This document shows positions 8,127 to 15,988 of a stretch of DNA of 64,000 nucleotides, one piece after another (the stretch's first letter is position 1; the number at the start of each line of letters is the position of its first letter). The DNA is taken from assembly GCF_002160985.1 (NCBI RefSeq), contig NZ_NFLQ01000005.1, forward strand, positions 62,001 to 126,000. The letters run 5' to 3'. The notes beneath the pieces are model-generated. The model ran no database searches. It saw nothing but the letters and a program-made list of their open reading frames with translations, and was not told the origin of the DNA. A program made the translations under genes and the position numbers. The stretch is from Lachnoclostridium sp. An118. Lineage in GTDB: Bacteria > Bacillota > Clostridia > Lachnospirales > Lachnospiraceae.

Positions 8127-9872
8127 CTATCCGTTAATAGTCCTCTTCACATAGGTGGTGTGCAGATACTCGTGGGCCTTGTGGCTGCCCGGCTCTCCTA
8201 AATACTCCTCGTAGAGCTTCTTGATGGCCGGGTTCTCGTGAGACTTGCGGATAGCCTTGGCCTCGTCATTGCGGTACAGGACGCCGGCGCGGATGGCCCG
8301 CACGTCTGTGAAATTCCTCACTTCGCCGGATACCTGGGGCTGGCCGCCGCCGTTGACACAGCCGCCGGGACAGCCCATGATCTCGATGAAGTGGTACTGA
8401 ACCTCACCGGATTTCACCTTGTTGAGGAGTGTTCTGGCGTTGGCAAGTCCGGAGGCAACTGCCACCCTGATATCCATGCCAGCCACATTGTAGGAGGCCT
8501 CCTTCACGCCCTCTGTCCCGCGCACATCCGTGAAGTCCAGCTTTGCCAGCTCCTCGCCGGTGAGGGTCTCCACCGCCGTCCGCAGGGCCGCCTCCATGAC
8601 GCCGCCGGTAGCTCCGAAGATGACAGCGGCTCCCGTGGACTCTCCCATGGGATCGTCAAATTTCTCATCCGGAAGGTCTGTGAAGGAGATGCCGCACCGG
8701 CGTATCAGCCTTGCCAGCTCGCGGGTGGTGATGGCAATATCCACATCCGGCACGCCGGCCGCGCTCTGGTCTTCTCTTCCGATCTCAAACTTCTTGGCCG
8801 TGCAGGGCATAACGCTGACAGACACGATCTTTGCCGGGTCAATGCCCTCCTTCTCGGCAAAGTAGGTCTTCAGCATAGCGCCGAACATCTGCTGGGGCGA
8901 CTTGCAGCTCGACAGATTCTCGGTCATATCCGGGAAATAGTGCTCGCAGTACTTGATCCAACCCGGTGAGCAGGATGTGATGAGAGGCAGCACGCCGCCA
9001 TTCTGTATCCTCTGCAGAAGCTCTGTGGCCTCCTCCATGATGGTCAGGTCTGCCGCCCAGTCCGTGTCGAACACCTTGTCAAATCCGATGCGCCGCAGGG
9101 CTGCCGCCATCTTTCCTTCCACGTCAGTTCCCATGGGGTAGTCGAACTCCTCTCCCAGGCCGGCTCTGACGGACGGGGCCGTCTGCACCACCACATATTT
9201 GTCGGGATCTGCGATGGCCTCCAGTATCTGGTCTGTGTAGTCCTTCTCGTAGAGAGCGCCCGTGGGACAGACAGCGATGCACTGTCCGCAGGAGACGCAG
9301 CTGGTCTGGCCAAGGCCCATGTCAAAGGCTGAGCCGATAAAGGTGGCAAAACCTCTGTTGTTGGGGCCAATGACACCGATACCCTGGGTCTTCTCGCACA
9401 CAGCCACGCAGCGGCGGCAAAGGATACACTTGTTGTTGTCCCGGATCATGTGGGCCGCAGAGGTGTCCAGCTCGTAGTGGTTGGACTCTCCCTGGAAATA
9501 ATCTTCATCGTCAACGCCGTACTCCCGGCAGAGCTGCTGCAGTTCGCAGTTGCCGCTGCGCACGCAGGAGAGGCATTTTTTGTCGTGGTTGGAAAGCAGG
9601 AGCTGCAGGGTCCGCCTTCTTGACTTTATGAGCCTGGGCGTGTTGGTCCACACCTCCATCCCTTCATTGATGGGATAGACACAGGCCGCCACCAGGTTCT
9701 TGGCTCCCTTGACCTCCACCACGCACATACGGCAGGCGCCGATTTCATTGATTTCTTTCAGATAGCACAGGGTCGGGATCCGGATCCCCGCCAGGTGCGC
9801 CGCTTCGAGAATGGTGGAACCAGCCGGAGCGGATACTTCTAAACCGTTTATCTTTAAGTTGATGTTCTCCAT
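8127..9872 (-). CDS. hydA: [FeFe] hydrogenase catalytic subunit, HydABC / Hnd type
   Basis: The start is the ATG at 9872, with GGAGG nine bases upstream; the ATG at 9881 touches that site. The 581 residues hold a [2Fe-2S] domain (Cys 36, 47, 50, 64), a His-Cys3 [4Fe-4S] site (His96, Cys 100, 103, 109), two [4Fe-4S] motifs (Cys149-159 and 192-202) and the H-cluster domain. Motifs are TSCSPGW at 299-305, MPCTAKKFE with Cys357 and EIMGCPGGCVNGGGQP with Cys501 and Cys505. The usual first motif is TSCCPxW, so position 302, normally a cubane ligand, is serine. The enzyme evolves or oxidises H2 at the H-cluster; with HydB and HydC it should couple NADH and ferredoxin. Maturases HydE, HydF and HydG are not in the window. 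Confidence 0.92.
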   Translation of the reverse strand: MENINLKINGLEVSAPAGSTILEAAHLAGIRIPTLCYLKEINEIGACRMCVVEVKGAKNLVAACVYPINEGMEVWTNTPRLIKSRRRTLQLLLSNHDKKCLSCVRSGNCELQQLCREYGVDDEDYFQGESNHYELDTSAAHMIRDNNKCILCRRCVAVCEKTQGIGVIGPNNRGFATFIGSAFDMGLGQTSCVSCGQCIAVCPTGALYEKDYTDQILEAIADPDKYVVVQTAPSVRAGLGEEFDYPMGTDVEGKMAAALRRIGFDKVFDTDWAADLTIMEEATELLQRIQNGGVLPLITSCSPGWIKYCEHYFPDMTENLSSCKSPQQMFGAMLKTYFAEKEGIDPAKIVSVSVMPCTAKKFEIGREDQSAAGVPDVDIAITTRELARLIRRCGISFTDLPDEKFDDPMGESTGAAVIFGATGGVMEAALRTAVETLTGEELAKLDFTDVRGTEGVKEASYNVAGMDIRVAVASGLANARTLLNKVKSGEVQYHFIEIMGCPGGCVNGGGQPQVSGEVRNFTDVRAIRAGVLYRNDEAKAIRKSHENPAIKKLYEEYLGEPGSHKAHEYLHTTYVKRTING

Positions 9873-9887
9873 ATTCTCCATCCTCCA

Positions 9888-11675
9888 TTATTCTTTGTAG
9901 ATCGCGCCAAAGCGGCATTTCTCCATGCAGGCGCCGCATTTTACACATTTGTCCTGGTTGATCACATGAGGCTCTCTCACCTTGCCCTCGATGGCCTCGT
10001 TGGGGCAGGTGCGGGCACAGAGCGTACATCCGCGGCACTTGTCCGCATCGATCCGGTACTGCAGGAGGTCCTTGCACACGCCCGCCGGACATTTCTTATC
10101 TACAATGTGGGCAATGTACTCATCCCGGAAATACCGCAGGGTGGACAGGACCGGGTTGGGTGCTGTCTGTCCCAGAGCGCAGAGGGAACCTGATTTCAGA
10201 TGCTCTGCCAGCTCCTCCAGACGGTCCAGGTCCTCCATGGTACCCTGTCCCTTTGTGATCTTCTCCAGGATTTCCAGCATCCTCCTTGTGCCCACCCGGC
10301 AGGGTGTACATTTGCCGCAGGATTCATCTACCGTGAACTCCAGGAAGAACTTGGCGATGTCCACCATACAGGTGTCCTCATCCATGACGATGAGTCCGCC
10401 GGATCCCATCATGGAGCCGATGGCGATCAGATTGTCATAGTCTATAGGCACGTCAAAGTGCTCTGCCGGGATACATCCGCCGGAGGGGCCGCCGGTCTGG
10501 GCTGCCTTGAATTTCTTTCCCTTGGGGATGCCCCCGCCGATCTCCTCCACGATCTCCCGCAGGGTGGTACCCATGGGGATTTCCACCAGTCCTGTATTGT
10601 TGACCTTTCCGCCCAGGGCAAAGACCTTGGTGCCCTTGGACTTCTCGGTTCCCATGGAGGCGAACCACTCAGGTCCGTTGAGGATGATCTGGGGAATGTT
10701 GGCAAGCGTCTCTACGTTATTTAAGATGGTGGGTTTCTGGAACAGGCCTTTCAGCGCCGGGAAAGGCGGACGGGGACGGGGCTCGCCCCTGTTGCCCTCG
10801 ATGGATGTCATAAGGGCTGTCTCCTCGCCGCAGACAAAGGCTCCCGCACCCAGGCGCAGTTCAATGTCAAAGTCAAACCCTGTCCCGAAAATATCTTTGC
10901 CGAGAAGCCCGTACTCTCTTGCCTGGCCGATGGCAATGTTCAGTCTCTCTACCGCGATGGGGTACTCTGCCCGGACGTAAATGTAACCCTGGGAGGCGCC
11001 GATGGCGTAGCCCGCGATGGCCATGGCCTCCAGCACCACGTGGGGGTCTCCCTCCAGCACGGAGCGGTCCATGAATGCTCCCGGGTCGCCCTCATCGGCG
11101 TTACAACAGACATATTTCTGGTCCGCCTCGTTGGCGGCGGCGAACTTCCACTTCAGTCCCGTGGGGAAGCCGGCTCCTCCTCTTCCTCGCAGGCCGCTGT
11201 CCAGAAGGATCTGGATCACGTCCTGGGGCTTCATCTCTGTGAGCACCTTCCCCAGCGCCTCGTATCCGCCGGTACCGATGTACTCCTCAATATTTTCCGG
11301 GTTGATGACGCCGCAGTTGCGCAGGGCGATACGATGCTGCTTTTTGTAGAATTTTGTCTCCTGGAGCGGCAGCACCTCCGCGCCTTTGACTGTCTCATCA
11401 TAGAGGAGACGCTTAACTACTCTTCCTTTTAAGAGGTGTTCGGACACGATTTCCGGGATATCCTCTTCTTTTACCATGGAATAGAAGGCCCCTTCCGGGT
11501 ACACGATCATGATGGGACCCAAAGCGCACAGGCCGAAGCAGCCTGTCTTTACCACGCCGACTTCATTTTCCAGTCCCTGCTTTCTTATCTCTTCTTCCAG
11601 TCTGTCTCTGATCTTCTGGCTGCCCGAGGAGGTACATCCGGTTCCTCCACAGACCAGTACATGTGAACGATACAT
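9888..11675 (-). CDS. hydB: Hydrogenase NADH-binding subunit (NuoF-like)
   Basis: This 595-residue protein starts at an ATG with AAGGAGG eight bases upstream. In order it has an N-terminal thioredoxin-like [2Fe-2S] ferredoxin (Cys 9, 14, 46, 50), the NuoF FMN/NADH module with GLRGRGGAGFPTGLKW and the acidic NADEGDPGAF stretch, an SLBB domain, a [4Fe-4S] motif ESCGKCTPCR near residue 455, and a C-terminal two-cluster ferredoxin (CRGCTLCARTCP and CVKCGACMEKC). This is the full HydB/HndC layout, where FMN is the proposed bifurcation site. It sits between hydA (15 bases downstream) and the ferredoxin-like gene. Confidence 0.93.
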   Translation of the reverse strand: MYRSHVLVCGGTGCTSSGSQKIRDRLEEEIRKQGLENEVGVVKTGCFGLCALGPIMIVYPEGAFYSMVKEEDIPEIVSEHLLKGRVVKRLLYDETVKGAEVLPLQETKFYKKQHRIALRNCGVINPENIEEYIGTGGYEALGKVLTEMKPQDVIQILLDSGLRGRGGAGFPTGLKWKFAAANEADQKYVCCNADEGDPGAFMDRSVLEGDPHVVLEAMAIAGYAIGASQGYIYVRAEYPIAVERLNIAIGQAREYGLLGKDIFGTGFDFDIELRLGAGAFVCGEETALMTSIEGNRGEPRPRPPFPALKGLFQKPTILNNVETLANIPQIILNGPEWFASMGTEKSKGTKVFALGGKVNNTGLVEIPMGTTLREIVEEIGGGIPKGKKFKAAQTGGPSGGCIPAEHFDVPIDYDNLIAIGSMMGSGGLIVMDEDTCMVDIAKFFLEFTVDESCGKCTPCRVGTRRMLEILEKITKGQGTMEDLDRLEELAEHLKSGSLCALGQTAPNPVLSTLRYFRDEYIAHIVDKKCPAGVCKDLLQYRIDADKCRGCTLCARTCPNEAIEGKVREPHVINQDKCVKCGACMEKCRFGAIYKE

Positions 11676-11690
11676 AGCTGCAACCTCCTT

Positions 11691-12071
11691 CTACTCTTTT
11701 CCGAGCTGCTCTGCGGCGAGGGTGTACTTGGTCACCACCTGGCCGCCTTTTAAGTGCAGGCGGAACACCTCCATCGCCTTCTCGGGTGTCATTTTCACGT
11801 AAGTTACCTTCTCCCTGCCCGGCTCCATGACCTCCACAATGGGCTCATACTGGCACAGGCCGATGCACCCTGTCTGGGTGACATTGATATTGTTCAGCCC
11901 CTCCTCCTGCACAGCGTCAGCAAGGGCCGTGAGTACAGGGCGGGCGCCGCTTGCGATGCCGCAGGTGGCCATTCCCACCACCACCCTGGTCTGGGTGGCG
12001 TCCTCGGAGCGGAAGCCTACTTTTCCCTGCATCTTCTCTCGTATGGCACGTAATTCTTCAAGAGATTTCAT
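11691..12071 (-). CDS. Thioredoxin-like [2Fe-2S] ferredoxin-domain protein of the hydrogenase operon
   Basis: The start is the ATG at 12071, with GGAGGA seven bases upstream, giving 126 residues. The central part, VVVGMATCGIASGARP followed by VTQTGCIGLCQYEP, is the thioredoxin-like [2Fe-2S] ferredoxin pattern seen at the end of NuoE and start of NuoF. Only three cysteines occupy the usual ligand positions (37, 69, 73), and the expected second cysteine after Cys37 is absent. Either the cluster has a non-cysteine ligand or this is a structural subunit. It lies between hydB and the ATPase gene and is probably an accessory electron-transfer or assembly protein. Confidence 0.8.
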   Translation of the reverse strand: MKSLEELRAIREKMQGKVGFRSEDATQTRVVVGMATCGIASGARPVLTALADAVQEEGLNNINVTQTGCIGLCQYEPIVEVMEPGREKVTYVKMTPEKAMEVFRLHLKGGQVVTKYTLAAEQLGKE

Positions 12072-12096
12072 ATCCTTCCTCCAATCTTTCTTTTTC

Positions 12097-12654
12097 CTAT
12101 AACGCACTGCCGCTGTCCACCTCCCTCCGGTTCTCATCCAGGTATTCCTTCAGGAACCTGGACACCTCCGGCGAGCTCAGCGGCACATTTCCAAGTATTT
12201 CCCTCATCTCCCGGGTATCCAGCGTGAATGCGCGTCCGTCCCGGGCGTATCTGTAGTAAAGATCCATCTCCTCATGGCAGGTGACAAGTGTATGTATGGT
12301 GGCTGTCATATCTCCCAGGGGCATCCTGTCGATGCTATCGAGGACAAACACCGCCTTTGTCACTGTCCCCTCCCCCTCCTTTGACCGGATGGAAAAGCTT
12401 CCTCCTGTGGCCAGGGCCGCCTGCTTGAAAAAGGGAATGCCAAGCCCCACCTTCCGGGTATTCCTGGTGGTAAAAAAGGGATCTTCCACTTTTGCAAGCT
12501 GTTCCTCTGACATGCCGCAGCCGTTGTCCGCTATTGTAACGGAGAGGGTATTTTCAGCCGTGTCAGCCAGCACTTCGATCCTTACCAGGGTCGCGCCTGC
12601 CCGGACGGAATTCTCCGCCACGTCCAGGATATGAAGGGATATCTCCGGCAGCAT
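12097..12654 (-). CDS. GHKL (histidine-kinase-like) ATPase in the hydrogenase operon
   Basis: This 185-residue protein is a stand-alone GHKL ATPase: N-box LDVAENSVRAGA with Asn15, G1 box ADNGCGM with Asp43, and a G2-like TRNTRKVGLGIPFF. It has no membrane segment and no phospho-acceptor histidine domain. The nearest relatives in architecture are anti-sigma kinases of the SpoIIAB/RsbW group and kinase ATPase cores. It starts two bases after the hydC stop with no clear ribosome binding site, so translation is probably coupled. Its conserved place inside clostridial hydrogenase operons suggests regulation or assembly of the hydrogenase; the actual role is unknown. Confidence 0.78.
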   Translation of the reverse strand: MLPEISLHILDVAENSVRAGATLVRIEVLADTAENTLSVTIADNGCGMSEEQLAKVEDPFFTTRNTRKVGLGIPFFKQAALATGGSFSIRSKEGEGTVTKAVFVLDSIDRMPLGDMTATIHTLVTCHEEMDLYYRYARDGRAFTLDTREMREILGNVPLSSPEVSRFLKEYLDENRREVDSGSAL

Positions 12655-12656
12655 GG

Positions 12657-13151
12657 CTATTCGTATTTGGCCAGGATGTCGTCGATATCATCCACCTTCA
12701 GCCTGCCGTAGACCTCATCGTTGATGGTCATGACCGGAGCCAGGCCGCAGGCGCCGATACAGCGGCACGCATCCAGTGAAAATTTTCCGTCGGGTGTACA
12801 CTCCCCGCCCACAATGCCAAGCTTCTCCATCAGCTTGTTGTAGATGTCTCCGGAGCCCTTCACGTAGCATGCCGTGCCAAGACAGACAGAAATCTGATAT
12901 CTGCCCTTGGGGCTTAGAGTAAACTGTGAATAAAATGTCACAACTCCGTAGATTTTCTCCAGGGGAATCCCCGTCTCATCGGAAATGATCTTCTGCACTT
13001 CTATGGGAAGATAACCGTATATCTCCTGAGCCTTCTGCAGAATAGGCATGAGGGCGCCCTTCTCATCTTTCATGCCGCGGATGACAGCAAGAAGCGCCTC
13101 TTCCTGCTCTTTCGTTCCCCGGAACGGAACGGTCGACTTCGTAGAAACCAT
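12657..13151 (-). CDS. hydC: Hydrogenase NuoE-like [2Fe-2S] subunit
   Basis: This 164-residue NuoE/HydC protein has a helical N-terminal part followed by a thioredoxin-like [2Fe-2S] domain with Cys90-x4-Cys95 (CLGTACYV) and Cys131-x3-Cys135 (CIGACGLAP). In the trimeric bifurcating hydrogenase it passes electrons next to HydB. AAGGAGG lies seven bases before the ATG. It is the first gene of the five-gene operon hydC, ATPase, ferredoxin, hydB, hydA. Confidence 0.92.
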   Translation of the reverse strand: MVSTKSTVPFRGTKEQEEALLAVIRGMKDEKGALMPILQKAQEIYGYLPIEVQKIISDETGIPLEKIYGVVTFYSQFTLSPKGRYQISVCLGTACYVKGSGDIYNKLMEKLGIVGGECTPDGKFSLDACRCIGACGLAPVMTINDEVYGRLKVDDIDDILAKYE

Positions 13152-13457
13152 CTGTAAACCTCCTTGTTCTCAATTTTTGTCTGAAAATTACTTTGTCTTT
13201 CACTCTTCAATCATTCTATCACAGACTTTTCTAAATATCTACAATTATCTCTCCTGTTTTTTAGTGATTATAACTTTTCTACGTCTATTTTTTCACATTA
13301 TATGTTAAAAAATGCACAATATTGTTCTTCAATTTTTATCTATTTTATACAAATTGCCTTGATTTGACTATTTTCTGATGCTATACTCTCATTATACTCA
13401 TTGTTTCATATTTTATATTTTTTTACTTTGTTTGCAGTATTTTCACAGGAGGTTTCC
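13152..13457. promoter_or_regulatory. AT-rich divergent intergenic region with hydrogenase promoter
   Basis: This 306-base region separates two divergent operons and is far more AT-rich than its surroundings. On the minus strand an extended -10, TG-A-TAGAAT (TAGAAT at 13213-13218), lies about 60 bases before hydC. On the plus side two TATACT boxes (about 13381-13400) precede the DRTGG gene but lack good -35 elements. I see no clear terminator or RNA gene here. Confidence 0.45.
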
Positions 13458-13790
13458 ATGGTAATCAGAGAAATCAAAGCCCTTCTGGATGCACAGGTCC
13501 TGTCCGGGGAACAGATGCTGGACCATGAGGTGGAGGAGGCCTTTGCCTCGGACATGATGAGCGATGTGCTGGCCTTTGCAAATCCACACTGCGTCCTTCT
13601 CACCGGTCTGTGCAATCCACAGGTCATCCGCACTGCCGAAATGCTGGATGTGTCCTGCATCGTCTTTGTGCGGGGCAAGCCCCTGGACAGCGAGATCCTG
13701 AATCTGGCAAGAGCAAGGGAGATGTGCGTCCTGCACACAGAAAAAGGAATGTATACAACCTGCGGCATTCTGTACAGCAGCGGGCTGTAA
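13458..13790 (+). CDS. DRTGG-domain protein (first of two)
   Basis: The ATG at 13458 has AGGAGG six bases upstream, giving 110 residues. The fold pattern is DRTGG-like: an N-terminal VIREIKALLDAQVLSG, then a SDMMSDVLAF segment, alternating beta/alpha, and a C-terminal VLHTEKGMYTTCGILYSSGL. DRTGG domains occur in phosphotransacetylase-linked and CBS-linked proteins and as small proteins in hydrogenase clusters; they are suspected ligand-binding modules of unknown function. It is the first gene of the cassette divergent from hydC. Confidence 0.7.
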   Translation: MVIREIKALLDAQVLSGEQMLDHEVEEAFASDMMSDVLAFANPHCVLLTGLCNPQVIRTAEMLDVSCIVFVRGKPLDSEILNLARAREMCVLHTEKGMYTTCGILYSSGL

Positions 13791-13826
13791 TGCCGGCCCT
13801 GCCGGCTTCAAGGAGGTAATCAAAAC

Positions 13827-14249
13827 ATGAGCGAATGTCTGACATTTGAATATCAGGTCCCCGGCGATGATTTCACCCGCGCCGGCGAGGCCAGCAGCAG
13901 TGTAAAGAATAAGCTCAAGATGATGGGCGTGGACAGCGGTGCCATCCGCAGAGTTGCCATCGCCATGTACGAGGGGGAGATCAACATGGTCATCCATGCG
14001 GGAGGCGGCGCCATCAAGGTCATGGTCACTGACGACAATATCCGGATCATACTGGCGGACACAGGCCCCGGCATCCCGGATGTGGAAAAAGCCATGCAGC
14101 TGGGCTACTCCACCGCCCCGGAGGAGGTCCGTTCCCTGGGCTTTGGCGCAGGCATGGGTCTGCCCAACATGAAGAAATATTCAGACAATATGCAGATCGA
14201 CACAGAGGTGGGGGTGGGGACCACTGTGACTATGGACATACATCTGTAG
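13827..14249 (+). CDS. RsbW/SpoIIAB-like serine-kinase-type ATPase
   Basis: This 140-residue single-domain GHKL protein has an N-box like the anti-sigma kinases (MYEGEINMVIHAGG, with Glu51 and Asn53), the G1 box ADTGPGIPD (Asp78) and a G2 box GFGAGMGLPNMKKYSD at 105-120. AGGAGGT lies nine bases before the ATG. Family members phosphorylate serine on an antagonist protein and bind sigma factors, but neither partner is encoded nearby. The next gene is an H-cluster sensor, and a PP2C phosphatase of the opposing activity sits at the start of the window, so a partner-switching circuit controlled by H2 or redox state is a reasonable inference. Confidence 0.8.
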   Translation: MSECLTFEYQVPGDDFTRAGEASSSVKNKLKMMGVDSGAIRRVAIAMYEGEINMVIHAGGGAIKVMVTDDNIRIILADTGPGIPDVEKAMQLGYSTAPEEVRSLGFGAGMGLPNMKKYSDNMQIDTEVGVGTTVTMDIHL

Positions 14250-14279
14250 GCGTATCTGCCCTGTAAAGGAGGACATCTT

Positions 14280-15653
14280 TTGGATAAATTCATACATTCT
14301 GTCAAACTGGATAAAGATGCCTGCACAGGCTGCATCAACTGTATCAAATACTGCCCCACCCAGGCCATCCGGGTACACGGCGGAAAGGCCTCCATCAAGC
14401 CCCAGTTCTGCGTGGACTGCGGCCGGTGTATCCGGTACTGTCCCCACCACGCCAAGATCGCGGAGTCGGACTCTCTGGATGAGATGCATGATTATAAATA
14501 CACGGTTGCTCTTCCCGCCCCCTCCCTCTACGCCCAGTTCAACAATCTGACCAACGTGGACATTGTCCTCAACGCCCTACTCTCCATGGGCTTTGACGAT
14601 GTCTTTGAGGTGAGCGCCGCGGCGGAGCTGGTGTCTGAGATGACCCGCTCCTACATAGAAGAGCACAGAGACGAGGCTCCCTTTATCAGCAGCGCCTGTC
14701 CCACCATCGTGCGCATCATCCGGGTCCGCTTTCCCACCCTGATCCCCCGGCTCCTTCCCATCCGGCCCCCGGTGGAGATCGCGGCACAGATTGCCAGAAA
14801 GCTTGCCATGGAGAGGACCGGACTTCCCTCCTCGGACATCGGGATCTTCTTCATCTCTCCCTGTCCCTCCAAGGTCACTTACGCCAAGGCTCCCCTGGGC
14901 ATTGAGAAAAGCCAGATAGACAAGGTAGTTGCCATCAAGGATGTGTACCCAATCCTCCTGTCCCACATGACCCAGGACGAGTCGGAGCTGCGCCCCCTCT
15001 CCACCTCCGGCCGCATCGGCATCGGCTGGAGCAACAGCGGAGGTGAGGCGGCCGGTCTCATAACGGACAATTACCTGGCAGCTGACGGCATCATGAACGT
15101 ACTGCGGGTGCTCAGCGATCTGGAGGACGAAAAATTCCACGGCCTTTTGTTCGTGGAGCTGAACGCCTGCAACGGAGGCTGCGTGGGCGGACCTCTGACT
15201 GTGGAAAACCCCTACGTGGCCACTGCCAAGACAAAGCGGCTCCACCGGTATCTGCCCGTCTCCGGCACCCATATGGAAGCCTGCCCGGATGTGGACTATC
15301 TGTGGGAAGATTATGTGGAGTATGAGCCGGTCTTCCGCCTTGGGAGCAATTTCCGCGAAAGCTTTGAGATGATGGGTATGGTGGAGGACCTGACAGAGCA
15401 GCTTCCCGGCCTGGACTGCGGCTCCTGCGGCGCTCCCACCTGCCGGGCCCTGGCGGAGGATATCGTGCGGGGCGAGGCCTCCAGAAACGACTGTATCTAT
15501 GAGTTTATCGAGTATATCCAGAGCCTCTCCGGCGACCTGTCCTACCTGACCACCGAGATGGAGGCTGCCGGACATATCAGTCCTGTGGATCTGCAGAACC
15601 TGCAGCACTCCATCGGCAAGCTGGCTCTGGAGCTGCGGAGAAAGGATGTGTGA
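14280..15653 (+). CDS. Putative sensory [FeFe]-hydrogenase-like protein, group D type, TTG start
   Basis: The TTG at 14280 has GGAGG eight bases upstream. The 457 residues hold a two-cluster ferredoxin (Cys 15/18/21/25 and 44/47/50/54), an H-cluster domain and a C-terminal CGSCGAPTC motif (380-388). The H-cluster motifs are degenerate: SSACPT (Cys140), SPCPSKV (Cys195) and LNACNGGCVGG (Cys297, Cys301). All four cubane ligands stay, but the proton-transfer cysteine next to the first is Ala139. That replacement is known from the putative sensory group D enzyme of Thermoanaerobacter mathranii, so low turnover and a sensing role are likely. There is no PAS domain. Flanked by RsbW-like and DRTGG genes in one operon. 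Confidence 0.85.
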   Translation: MDKFIHSVKLDKDACTGCINCIKYCPTQAIRVHGGKASIKPQFCVDCGRCIRYCPHHAKIAESDSLDEMHDYKYTVALPAPSLYAQFNNLTNVDIVLNALLSMGFDDVFEVSAAAELVSEMTRSYIEEHRDEAPFISSACPTIVRIIRVRFPTLIPRLLPIRPPVEIAAQIARKLAMERTGLPSSDIGIFFISPCPSKVTYAKAPLGIEKSQIDKVVAIKDVYPILLSHMTQDESELRPLSTSGRIGIGWSNSGGEAAGLITDNYLAADGIMNVLRVLSDLEDEKFHGLLFVELNACNGGCVGGPLTVENPYVATAKTKRLHRYLPVSGTHMEACPDVDYLWEDYVEYEPVFRLGSNFRESFEMMGMVEDLTEQLPGLDCGSCGAPTCRALAEDIVRGEASRNDCIYEFIEYIQSLSGDLSYLTTEMEAAGHISPVDLQNLQHSIGKLALELRRKDV

Positions 15654-15656
15654 CAG

Positions 15657-15986
15657 ATGACTGCCGTGCGGGACCTGATCGAAAAAAATTGTTTTGAGCT
15701 GAAAAACCGGGGCAGAGCCGATAAGGCAGTGACGAAGGTGTTCTGCTGCGACCTGCTCAGCGTTGCCATGGGAAAGGCCCCCGAGGGCTGCGCCTGGGTC
15801 ACTGTCATGGGAAACCGGAATACACTGGCAGTGGCCTCCCTGACGGATGTCTCCTGTGTGATCCTGGCAGAGGGAGCTGCCCTCACACCGGAGGACCTGG
15901 CCTGCGCCGAAAAAGAAGAGATCACCGTGTTTTACACAGAGCTGCCCGTCTTCGAGGCAGCCCTGGCGGTGCATAGCCTGCTGTGA
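15657..15986 (+). CDS. DRTGG-domain protein (second of two)
   Basis: This 109-residue protein starts three bases after the sensor stop. It resembles the protein encoded at 13458 in length and layout: a short helix (VRDLIEKNCFELKNRG), a CCDLLSVAMG segment followed by WVTVMGNRNTLAVASL, and a C-terminal ITVFYTELPVFEAALAVHSLL. Two non-identical DRTGG proteins flank the RsbW-like ATPase and the H-cluster sensor. They may form a heteromer; the ligand is unknown. Confidence 0.7.
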   Translation: MTAVRDLIEKNCFELKNRGRADKAVTKVFCCDLLSVAMGKAPEGCAWVTVMGNRNTLAVASLTDVSCVILAEGAALTPEDLACAEKEEITVFYTELPVFEAALAVHSLL

Positions 15987-15988
15987 GC

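Noticed and set aside
13291-13309. Rex-like palindrome TTTCACA-n5-TGTTAAA before the hydrogenase operon
   Set aside because: The half-sites are in the opposite order to the usual TTGTTAA..TTAACAA Rex box and match poorly, so redox control by Rex is not claimed.
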